5,753 nt of DNA from Clostridiaceae bacterium. Lineage in GTDB: Bacteria; Bacillota_A; Clostridia; Acetivibrionales; Acetivibrionaceae. The position numbers were made by a program, and so were the translations under genes. Below the pieces are notes generated by a model that worked only from the letters and a program-made list of their open reading frames with translations, was not told the DNA's origin and made no database searches. Location: NCBI GenBank assembly GCA_012513545.1, contig JAAZCB010000963.1, forward strand, positions 1 to 5,753. The letters are read 5' to 3'. Shown in pieces: positions 1 through 5,753 of the stretch. Position 1 is the stretch's first letter. The number at the start of each line of letters is the position of its first letter.

Positions 1-57
1 ATCTGGTTTTACGGGTTCGGAGGAATCTTAAACAAACAAATATTTGAGAAACGCTAA
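1..57 (+). CDS. Possible C-terminal end of an upstream plus-strand gene (partial, uncertain)
   Basis: Read from base 1, this frame gives IWFYGFGGILNKQIFEKR and then a TAA stop at 55-57. It is the longest of the sense-strand readings that run in from the left edge with plausible residues. The other two plus frames are also open from the edge, stopping at about 30 and 54, so the frame cannot be fixed from 18 codons. If real, the gene would converge on the histidine kinase gene, which ends at 113. I do not recognise a family, and the stretch may be non-coding. Confidence 0.2.
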   Translation: MWFYGFGGILNKQIFEKR

Positions 58-97
58 ATAAGGAAAGTTGATTACATAATTATGGAACAAATATTTG
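35..97. repeat. Pair of 12-base direct repeats with a 10-base palindromic core
   Basis: The 12-mer AACAAATATTTG occurs at 35-46 and again at 86-97, 51 bases apart start to start. In each copy the last ten bases, CAAATATTTG, are a perfect palindrome. Both copies lie in the short stretch downstream of the histidine kinase stop codon. They could be a pair of protein-binding sites or chance in AT-rich DNA. No U-tract follows either copy, so they do not look like intrinsic terminators. Confidence 0.4.
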
Positions 98-112
98 GAG
101 AGTCACCTCAAC

Positions 113-1819
113 TTATAGAGGAATACTAATTGTTATGCGTGTTCCATTACCTGGAGCTGATTTTATTTCAACTTCACCACGAATTATTTCTGCGCGTTCC
201 CTAAGGCCTCCCAGTCCAAAGCCGCCTTTCAGACTTGGATTTTTTGCTTTTGCAGCATCGAGGTCAAAACCTATGCCGTCATCCTCTACAACAATCACCA
301 GTTTGCTTTCATTAATAGAAAAAGAAACATTTACACTTTGTGCTTTAGCATGTTTGTAAATATTGGTGAGTGATTCCTGAACCATCTTGTATATGGTTGA
401 AGAAAGATAGAATTCTATCCCCGAATCATCGCCGGAAGCATTAAAGTTTACCTTTATTCCTGTATTGTCCTCAAAAAGCCTGAATCGATTCTCAAGGGCG
501 GTTAAAAGACCCATTTCCAGGTAAGAAGGCTTCAAATCATATAGAATTGTCCTGATTTCTTTAGAGGTTGTCTTAATGGCTTCATTAAGGGTTTCCATTT
601 CCTCGACGGCCTTCTCGTACATAGCATTCTGCAAGTACTTTTTTGAAAGCTCAACTTTAAGTGACAGGTTAACAACAGCCTGAGCCGGACCATCGTGGAT
701 ATCCCTTGCGATTCTTTTTCTTTCCTCTTCATGGGCTTTCATTATTTTTTTGCTTAGCATCTCAAGTTCGGAATTCTGCTTTTTATAACTTTCAAGAAGA
801 CCTTGCATATCCCTGTACAGAAGGTTATTTTCAAGGACTACTGCTGCCTGTCCGGCAAGAGAGTTCATTATAAGCTCGTCTGAGAAGTCATAGGGTATAA
901 TGTTGTTTAGCTGCTCAGCATTTGAATAATCAATTATTTCCGATTTGTTCTTTTTTTTATTAATAAGCTGGATTACTCCTAGTATATTGTCTTCGTGATC
1001 TTTCATCGGTATTGATAAAATGGACTTGGTTATGTAGCCTGTACGAATATCGAAGCTGTTATTATGTTTGTAATCAAGATCTTTACCAAGACTATAAGCA
1101 TTATCAATTCTTAGAGTTTCACCGGTTATGACCGAATAACCGAAAATACTCTGTCGTGTAATTGGAGATGTGAAGGTTTCAAGGTCTACATTCATACTTG
1201 TGTTTTTTGCAATTACGAACTTCAGGATCTTGTCTTCGTAATTATTGTTTTTAACTGAAGTCCAGTTAAAGGTCTGCCTGTCAATAACCAGATATATGGT
1301 TCCGGCATCCGAAGAGGTAAGATTCATGCTGCTTGAAATGATCATATCGAGTAGCTTGACGGTATCTTTTTCATAAGACAGTGACATTCCTATTTCATAA
1401 AACTTTTTTACCTCGTAGTTCAAAGAACAGATCTTTTTTCTGTTTGCTATTTCGTTCCAAAGCCTTGAGAAAAAGAAGTCTTCATCAAAGCCTGAAGTAT
1501 TGATAAAATCAAAAACATTATCCCGGCTTCCGAGAGTACCGATGCTACCACTATAAAACACAGTAAGCACATAATTATGACTGTTCATATTACGTTTTAA
1601 GATGGCAGCTGCATCATCCAGCAAAGGGTATTCGACAAATATTAGAGTCAATGAGGTTTCGGCACAGGAATCAGACGGTAATCCTTCCAGATTATCCGCG
1701 AAAAGGTTTATATTACTTAGAACAGTAACGTTATTAAATTTGCAGTTTAAAAAACCTATAAAACTATCATACCCGGAAACATCGGAACTAAAGAGCAGGA
1801 ATACCTTATCGTCAAGCAT
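113..1819 (-). CDS. Soluble GAF-domain sensor histidine kinase, DegS/NarL-type (HisKA_3)
   Basis: This 568-residue protein should autophosphorylate on His and pass the phosphate to a NarL/DegU-type response regulator. Residues 1-127 look like a degenerate receiver fold: a beta strand near 5-10, a strand ending in Glu63 where receivers carry the phosphoacceptor Asp, and an FDEDFF segment at 111-116. Residues about 150-335 form a GAF domain (SILSIPMKD near 266, LGVIQLINK near 280). Residues 335-370 look like coiled coil. The HisKA_3 box RIARDIHDGPAQ has phosphoacceptor His375, with Asp376 and Gln380 forming the DxxxQ motif linked to phosphatase activity in this family. The HATPase domain has its N box with Glu482 and Asn485, the G1 box D513-x-G515-x-G517, and the glycine-rich GFGLGGL at 533-539. 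HDGPAQ matches the Bacillus DegS box. There is no signal peptide or membrane segment. The ATG at 1819 is preceded by AAAGGGG at 7 bases, which supports this start. No response regulator is visible downstream. Kinase identity is secure; the signal is unknown. Confidence 0.95.
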   Translation of the reverse strand: MLDDKVFLLFSSDVSGYDSFIGFLNCKFNNVTVLSNINLFADNLEGLPSDSCAETSLTLIFVEYPLLDDAAAILKRNMNSHNYVLTVFYSGSIGTLGSRDNVFDFINTSGFDEDFFFSRLWNEIANRKKICSLNYEVKKFYEIGMSLSYEKDTVKLLDMIISSSMNLTSSDAGTIYLVIDRQTFNWTSVKNNNYEDKILKFVIAKNTSMNVDLETFTSPITRQSIFGYSVITGETLRIDNAYSLGKDLDYKHNNSFDIRTGYITKSILSIPMKDHEDNILGVIQLINKKKNKSEIIDYSNAEQLNNIIPYDFSDELIMNSLAGQAAVVLENNLLYRDMQGLLESYKKQNSELEMLSKKIMKAHEEERKRIARDIHDGPAQAVVNLSLKVELSKKYLQNAMYEKAVEEMETLNEAIKTTSKEIRTILYDLKPSYLEMGLLTALENRFRLFEDNTGIKVNFNASGDDSGIEFYLSSTIYKMVQESLTNIYKHAKAQSVNVSFSINESKLVIVVEDDGIGFDLDAAKAKNPSLKGGFGLGGLRERAEIIRGEVEIKSAPGNGTRITISIPL

Positions 1820-1826
1820 TTGAATA

Positions 1827-1833
1827 CCCCTTT
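1827..1833 (-). promoter_or_regulatory. Ribosome-binding site of the histidine kinase gene
   Basis: On the minus strand AAAGGGG lies 7 bases upstream of the ATG at 1819-1817. This is a strong Shine-Dalgarno match at normal Gram-positive spacing and fixes the kinase start. It begins 6 bases after the end of the intergenic hairpin, as read on the kinase mRNA. Confidence 0.8.
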
Positions 1834-1839
1834 ATATTA

Positions 1840-1882
1840 ATCACGAAAAGCTTGTAAAATTGAAAAATACAATTTTCGTGAT
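1840..1882. promoter_or_regulatory. Long inverted repeat / hairpin in the kinase leader
   Basis: ATCACGAAAA at 1840-1849 is the exact reverse complement of TTTTCGTGAT at 1873-1882. After a 2-base bulge (GC, 1850-1851), TTGTA at 1852-1856 pairs with TACAA at 1868-1872. This leaves an 11-base loop at 1857-1867, giving 15 base pairs in 43 bases. An alternative 7-base stem, AAAATTG 1856-1862 with CAATTTT 1870-1876, uses part of the same right arm, so two exclusive folds are possible. No U-tract follows on either strand, which argues against a terminator. As RNA it would sit in the 5' leader of the kinase message just ahead of the ribosome-binding site. As DNA it could be a two-half-site operator between the divergent genes. 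Which of these it is cannot be told here. Confidence 0.6.
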
Positions 1883-1908
1883 ATTGTATTAAGGAAATTG
1901 AAGCATGA

Positions 1909-1937
1909 TGTATAATCTCTATCGCATTTAATGTAGA
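1909..1937 (-). promoter_or_regulatory. Candidate promoter of the histidine kinase gene
   Basis: On the minus strand TCTACA (1937-1932) and TATACA (1914-1909) are separated by 17 bases, each matching the sigma-A hexamer at four of six positions. Transcription would start near 1902, giving a leader of about 80 bases that contains the whole hairpin at 1840-1882. A competing minus-strand -10 is TACAAT at 1888-1883, five of six, but it has only poor -35 candidates. It would start transcription inside the hairpin. The choice between them is open. Confidence 0.3.
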
Positions 1938-1952
1938 ATATATTATTGACAC

Positions 1953-1981
1953 TTTACTTGGTTCATTGAAAAAGTTATAAT
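1953..1981 (+). promoter_or_regulatory. Probable sigma-A promoter of the cyclase gene
   Basis: A perfect -10 TATAAT at 1976-1981 is preceded by TTTACT at 1953-1958 with the ideal 17-base spacer. A perfect TTGACA at 1946-1951 lies close upstream, but its 24-base spacing to the -10 is too long for a standard promoter. It may be chance or part of an upstream element. Transcription would start near 1988, leaving an AT-rich leader of about 125 bases before the ATG at 2113. I see no recognisable riboswitch in that leader, only a 10-base palindrome AAACATGTTT at 2037-2046. Confidence 0.55.
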
Positions 1982-2098
1982 AGAACATATAAAAACAGTC
2001 TGTATGTATATTATATATTAAATTTGCAAGGATTTCAAACATGTTTTTAGTTTCCATAAAATTATAAGTAATATAAATCAGGTATCCAATAATAATTT

Positions 2099-2105
2099 AA
2101 GGTGA
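2099..2105 (+). promoter_or_regulatory. Ribosome-binding site of the cyclase gene
   Basis: AAGGTGA ends 7 bases before the ATG at 2113, a good Shine-Dalgarno match at normal spacing. It supports this start, and so does the first zinc-ribbon cysteine at residue 3, which any later start would lose. Confidence 0.8.
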
Positions 2106-2112
2106 AGCTAAT

Positions 2113-5100
2113 ATGATCTGTTTTAACTGCGGCATCAATCTTCACAATAATGAATCGAAAGAGTGCCAGATGTGTGGCGTTAAATTTGCTTTAATTTGCC
2201 CATGCTGTAATTTCCCGAACCCTTCTATGGGGAAATTCTGTTTCAATTGCGGAAATAAAATAACAGGCTTCGAAGACGGAAGCTTGGTTCGAAACTTTGA
2301 CACACTTTCTGAAAACCGGAGGAATGTTGCAGTAATATTCGCAGATGTTTCGGGCTTTACAGCCCTATCCGAAAAGATGGACCCGGAAGAGGTAAGGGAA
2401 CTTATCAACGACTGCTTCAGCTATATTACAAAGCCGGTATACGAACTGGAAGGGACTATAGACAAGTACATCGGGGACTGTGTAATGATACTTTTCGGAG
2501 CCAGATACATTCACAGTGATGATGCAAAAAGGGCGGTGTTATGCTCTATAAGGATGCTGGAGCTAATAAGGGAGTTTTCGGAAGAAAGACTTTCAAATAA
2601 AGGGCTGGAGCTGACACTTTCAATTGGAATAAATTTTGGGCTTGTTGTTACAGGAAGTGTTGGCAATGAATTTGACAGGGATTATACAGTTATGGGAGAT
2701 ATTGTAAACACTGCCCAGCGTCTGCAGTCCAATGCAAAGCGAGGAACAATACTGGTTTCGGAATCGGTTTTTATGCAGACGGAGGATTTGATTGAGTATT
2801 CAGGAGCCGAGGAGATCAGGGTAAAGAACAGGGAAAATCTGGTAAGATGTTATATTCCTATAAAAATTAAAGCAGAGCACTCTTATGGAAGAAGAGATGC
2901 CTTTGTTGGAAGACAGAAAGAGCTTAACCTGCTGGTATCAATATACAACAATGCTTTAAACACCGGAAGCTGTTGTGTTAATATTATTGGTGAGGCCGGT
3001 GTTGGAAAAACGAGCCTGTTGAAGGAGTTTTACACCAGTATTGGAAGTGACGTGAAAAAAGTGTGGATTGACTTGAACACTTTTTCCTTTAATCGCGTAT
3101 ATCAAACGATATCAAGCCTGCTTATGAATATTATGAACATAAACCCAAACGACAGTGTAAGCGTAAAGCAGCGAAGGCTGATGTCGTTTCTTGATTATAT
3201 CCTTGGCGGCTCGACAGAGGAAGAGATTGAGAGAAACTATGATTTCCTCGGCTTTGTATTAGGTCTGCCAAGGGATAATGAATTTCAGAGTATTCTTAAT
3301 TCAATGACTTTTGAAGGGATCAGAAGGGAGATAATAAAGCAGCTGTCTGTTTTCTTCAGCAATCTGTCAAAAAAATACCGGATGATAATAGCCATTGACG
3401 ACCTTCACTGGTCTGACAACAATTCACTCTATATATTAAAAGAGCTTATCAAGACTCTGAAGGTGTCGAATATTATGTTTACCTTTTCTTCAAGGTATGA
3501 GAATGAGGAGTTCAAGAGCCTGGCTGATGGCAAAGACACTAAGTGCCAGACCTTGCAGTTAAGAACACTTGATGAGAATGGGGTCAGAGAATTACTTGTA
3601 AAGCGTTTGGGATGTATTGCAGTCGATAATAAGCTTTTTGAGCTGGTACAGAAGTTTACCAACGGTAATCCTCTTTATATCTGTGAATTCGTTCAGAATA
3701 TAAAGAGGGCAAAAAGCTTTAGTATAACAAATGGGGTTGCAGGTATTGATGAAAATGAGGTTACATCACTTCCGCAGAACATACAGAGCCTTATACTTTC
3801 AAATCTGTCCGAACTTGATGAATTGGCGAAAAGTTTCCTTCAGGCGGCTTCAGTTGCGGGAAGGGAATTTAATCTTTCTGTTATCTCAGCGGTTCTTAAG
3901 TCAAGCAGTGATGAACTGAGTGATATGTTGAGACTTCCGGTTAATATGAATATTATTTCTCTGAAAACTGTATACACCACATCAGGTGTAGTTGAAAGAG
4001 TATTTATGTTCAATCAGGATATGGAGAGGGAAGTAATTTACGACAGTATTCTAAATAAAAACAAAAAGGAACTCCATAAAAAAATCGGTGAAATAATTGA
4101 AGCCAGGTACAGCAAGGAAATTGAAGACTACTATGAAATTCTTTTCACTCATTTCAATAAGGCCGGTAATATTAAGAAAGCAGCCGGTTACAGTTTCAAG
4201 ACTGCTATAAAGAATAAGAACAACTATAATTTTTCAAGCTCGCTTATCTATTACAAGGAGTTTCTTAAGCTTACAAAAGACAGGTCCGGGAATGAAGGCA
4301 GTTCTGAAATACTTGCGGCATATAAGGACATCGGGTATATAAATCTTATCATGGCAAATTACGACCAGGCACTTGAGAATTTAAACACTGCGATTTCTTA
4401 TGCAAAGCTATATGATGAGATTTATGAAATTAAGCTCTTTATTGCAGAGGTTTACAAAGAACAGGATCTTTATGATAATGCCCTTTTGATACTTGATGAA
4501 ATTCAACCCAAAATAAAGCAGGAGAATAATCTTTATGGTAAACTCCTCCAGATGAAGTGCTGTATCTTAAGGATTCTTGGAAATCCTGAGGCTTTATCTA
4601 TTGCAAAAAAGTCGGGGAAGCTTCTGGCAAAGACAAAGGATTATGAAAACCTGTCTGAAACTATGAATCAGGCAGGTATAATATATTATACCCGGGGTGA
4701 GATATCAGAATCCCTGTCCTGCCTTGGCAAGTCATATAAGTATGCAGAGAAGATTAATAACCTTGCAATTATGGCAAAGGTATCGGGAAACCTCGGAGCC
4801 ATCTATCATGCTACCGGTATGATATCCAAAGCACAGGAGTATTTCAACAAGTCCATATATGTATCAAGGAAAATATCCGATCAGCAGGGCTATATAGCAG
4901 GGTGTATAAATCTTGGGATACTCTATATGGACAAGGGGTTGTTTTCAAAAGCAGAAGTCCTGTTTCAGGAGGCTATAGGCATTTCCCGTGAGATTGCATC
5001 AAGGCTTAATGAAAGCATAGCTCTCACGAATATTGGAGATATTATGTATGAACGGGGTAATAAGGATAAGGCTTTAGAGTATTACAACGACTCCCTTGCA

Positions 5101-5640
5101 ATAGCAAAAGAGATAAATGTGCCAATGGGTGAAGGAATCAACTATATAAGCTGTGCCAGACTTTATATGGAAATGGAAGACTTCGAAAAGGTTCCTGAAA
5201 TGCTTGAAAAAGCCTCCAATATATTCATTGAAGCCGGAGAGATTGCATACCTTGGTGATTATCACAGGTATAAGGCGTTATACCAGCTTATGACCGGTGA
5301 TATCAAGGGGGCTCTTTACGACTGCGGGAAGGCTGTTTCGATATCTGAGGAAATAAAGAGTGATATTAGAAAGCTCAAAGCCTTGAGACTTAAGGCAAGT
5401 ATTTTTACCAGCCTTGAGGATATTGACAGTGCGTTGGATTTGCTAACTCAGTCTATAACTCTATCCCATCAGTTGGAATCGGATTATGAGGCTGCAAAGG
5501 GGTATTTGAGGAGAATAGAGCTATATAGACTGAAGGGAGAAACGGACAAGGCAAAAAAAGACCTGACCCTGGCCAAAGAGTGTATTTCCAAGGTGGACAT
5601 CTGCAGAGTCAGCGAAAAAATAGAAAACTACAGATTTTGA
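2113..5640 (+). CDS. Zinc-ribbon / class III adenylate cyclase / AAA NTPase / TPR signalling protein
   Basis: This 1175-residue cytoplasmic multidomain protein is predicted to make cAMP from ATP under control of its NTPase and TPR parts. Two zinc ribbons open it (Cys3, 6, 18, 21 and Cys29, 32, 43, 46). The cyclase domain spans about 70-250. It has metal-binding Asp78 (FADVSGFT) and Asp122 (YIGD), the substrate-selecting pair Lys118 and Thr192, and transition-state Asn199 and Arg203 (VNTAQR). Nothing catalytic is missing, and the Lys/Thr pair is that of class IIIb adenylate cyclases. An AAA_16/STAND-like NTPase follows: AFVGRQKEL at 263, Walker A GEAGVGKT at 293-300, Walker B MIIAIDDLHW at 424-433 and GNPLYICEF at 518-526. 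From about 685 to 1160 there are helical TPR repeats of about 40 residues. The clearest start near 852, 893, 933 and 973 (pattern NxGxxY...G...KAxxxxxxSIxxxxxI). There are no membrane segments. The divergent neighbour is a histidine kinase; the 3' end overlaps the convergent Fis-type gene. The architecture is firm. Product specificity and the activating signal are inferred. Confidence 0.94.
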   Translation: MICFNCGINLHNNESKECQMCGVKFALICPCCNFPNPSMGKFCFNCGNKITGFEDGSLVRNFDTLSENRRNVAVIFADVSGFTALSEKMDPEEVRELINDCFSYITKPVYELEGTIDKYIGDCVMILFGARYIHSDDAKRAVLCSIRMLELIREFSEERLSNKGLELTLSIGINFGLVVTGSVGNEFDRDYTVMGDIVNTAQRLQSNAKRGTILVSESVFMQTEDLIEYSGAEEIRVKNRENLVRCYIPIKIKAEHSYGRRDAFVGRQKELNLLVSIYNNALNTGSCCVNIIGEAGVGKTSLLKEFYTSIGSDVKKVWIDLNTFSFNRVYQTISSLLMNIMNINPNDSVSVKQRRLMSFLDYILGGSTEEEIERNYDFLGFVLGLPRDNEFQSILNSMTFEGIRREIIKQLSVFFSNLSKKYRMIIAIDDLHWSDNNSLYILKELIKTLKVSNIMFTFSSRYENEEFKSLADGKDTKCQTLQLRTLDENGVRELLVKRLGCIAVDNKLFELVQKFTNGNPLYICEFVQNIKRAKSFSITNGVAGIDENEVTSLPQNIQSLILSNLSELDELAKSFLQAASVAGREFNLSVISAVLKSSSDELSDMLRLPVNMNIISLKTVYTTSGVVERVFMFNQDMEREVIYDSILNKNKKELHKKIGEIIEARYSKEIEDYYEILFTHFNKAGNIKKAAGYSFKTAIKNKNNYNFSSSLIYYKEFLKLTKDRSGNEGSSEILAAYKDIGYINLIMANYDQALENLNTAISYAKLYDEIYEIKLFIAEVYKEQDLYDNALLILDEIQPKIKQENNLYGKLLQMKCCILRILGNPEALSIAKKSGKLLAKTKDYENLSETMNQAGIIYYTRGEISESLSCLGKSYKYAEKINNLAIMAKVSGNLGAIYHATGMISKAQEYFNKSIYVSRKISDQQGYIAGCINLGILYMDKGLFSKAEVLFQEAIGISREIASRLNESIALTNIGDIMYERGNKDKALEYYNDSLAIAKEINVPMGEGINYISCARLYMEMEDFEKVPEMLEKASNIFIEAGEIAYLGDYHRYKALYQLMTGDIKGALYDCGKAVSISEEIKSDIRKLKALRLKASIFTSLEDIDSALDLLTQSITLSHQLESDYEAAKGYLRRIELYRLKGETDKAKKDLTLAKECISKVDICRVSEKIENYRF

Positions 5641-5753
5641 ATACCAAGCTCTTTTATTCGCTTATAAACAAAAGGAACTGACATGTCTATAAGCTTTGCG
5701 GTTTGGCCGATATTGCCATCACACTTACTAAGAGCATTTTGTAAGAATTCCTG
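5628..5753 (-). CDS. C-terminal Fis-type helix-turn-helix, probable sigma-54-dependent activator (partial)
   Basis: The minus strand is open from the window edge to a TAG at 5630-5628, giving 41 codons of a C-terminus. The stretch ALSKCDGNIGQTAKLI, followed by DMSVPFVYKRIKELGI, fits the HTH_8/Fis pattern (AL...GN...TAK.L..S...+Y+.IKELGI) found at the end of NtrC-type sigma-54 activators and of Fis. The second helix pair, with TAKLIDMS then VYKRIKELG, is the DNA-recognition unit. The rest of the gene lies beyond the window, so the AAA+ activator core and any sensor domain cannot be seen. A small stand-alone Fis-like protein is the alternative. The last 13 bases overlap the 3' end of the cyclase gene tail to tail. 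Confidence 0.75.
   Translation of the reverse strand, partial: QEFLQNALSKCDGNIGQTAKLIDMSVPFVYKRIKELGIQNL

Noticed and set aside
28..90. GAGGTGA followed by a TTG on the minus strand, giving a 20-codon frame just downstream of the kinase gene
   Set aside because: The Shine-Dalgarno-like match is good, but the product (mostly Phe, Leu, Tyr, Val, Asn) resembles no receiver start or known peptide and the start codon is weak.
135..359. Open frame of 74 codons on the plus strand opposite the kinase 3' end
   Set aside because: It lies antisense to the highly conserved HATPase domain and its product has no recognisable features. It is a shadow of the real gene.
1911..1916. Second perfect TATAAT on the plus strand, upstream of the proposed cyclase promoter
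   Set aside because: No acceptable -35 lies 16-18 bases upstream and there is no TGn extension. The downstream TATAAT at 1976-1981 with TTTACT at 17 bases is much better.
1812..2057. Open frame of 81 codons on the minus strand filling the divergent intergenic region
   Set aside because: It has no Shine-Dalgarno before its ATG, overlaps the kinase start, reads as low-complexity AT-rich residues rich in Ile, Tyr, Asn and Phe, and covers the promoters and hairpin. It is most likely chance.
1820..2112. Sigma-54 (-24/-12) promoter in the divergent region, suggested by the neighbouring Fis-type regulator
   Set aside because: Both strands were scanned for GG...GC at the required spacing; the TTGC at 2023-2026 has no GG about 11 bases upstream, and nothing else fits.
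5641..5680. Possible terminator hairpin after the cyclase stop (TTTAT...ATAAA)
   Set aside because: The stem is only about 5 A/T pairs with no GC core or U-tract, and the bases are coding for the convergent Fis-type protein.

Overview
The window is AT-rich bacterial chromosome. It holds two complete genes transcribed away from each other, and the tail of a third gene at the right edge. Strong Shine-Dalgarno sites (AAAGGGG, AAGGTGA), a sigma-A type promoter, a DegS-like HDGPAQ kinase box and a Fis-type regulator tail together suggest a Gram-positive anaerobe of the Clostridia, possibly the Ruminiclostridium/Clostridium cluster III group. That placement is inferred from style, not proven. No transposase, integrase, CRISPR array, tRNA or rRNA is visible.

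Layout. Positions 1-112 hold no clear gene. They may carry the last codons of a plus-strand gene, and they contain two copies of a 12-base motif with a palindromic core. Positions 113-1819 (minus) encode a soluble 568-residue sensor histidine kinase: a degenerate receiver-like N-terminus, a GAF domain, a short coiled coil, a HisKA_3 domain and an HATPase domain. Positions 1820-2112 are a shared divergent control region. It contains a good plus-strand promoter, weaker minus-strand promoter candidates and a 43-base hairpin just upstream of the kinase ribosome-binding site. Positions 2113-5640 (plus) encode a 1175-residue signalling protein: two zinc ribbons, a class III nucleotidyl cyclase domain with all catalytic residues, an AAA_16-type NTPase and a long TPR array. 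Positions 5628-5753 (minus) are the C-terminal 41 codons of a protein ending in a Fis-family helix-turn-helix, probably a sigma-54-dependent activator. This gene meets the cyclase gene tail to tail with a 13-base overlap.

How the genes may work together. Both complete products look like cytoplasmic signal-input proteins with no membrane segments. The kinase has no response regulator beside it in this window, so its partner is either encoded elsewhere or outside the window. The cyclase probably makes cAMP (Lys/Thr substrate pair, class IIIb) under control of its NTPase/TPR part. The divergent arrangement allows co-regulation, but nothing in the sequence proves a shared pathway. The points most worth following up are the cyclase-NTPase-TPR protein in a clostridial-looking genome, the receiver-like kinase N-terminus with Glu where Asp is expected, and the intergenic hairpin.
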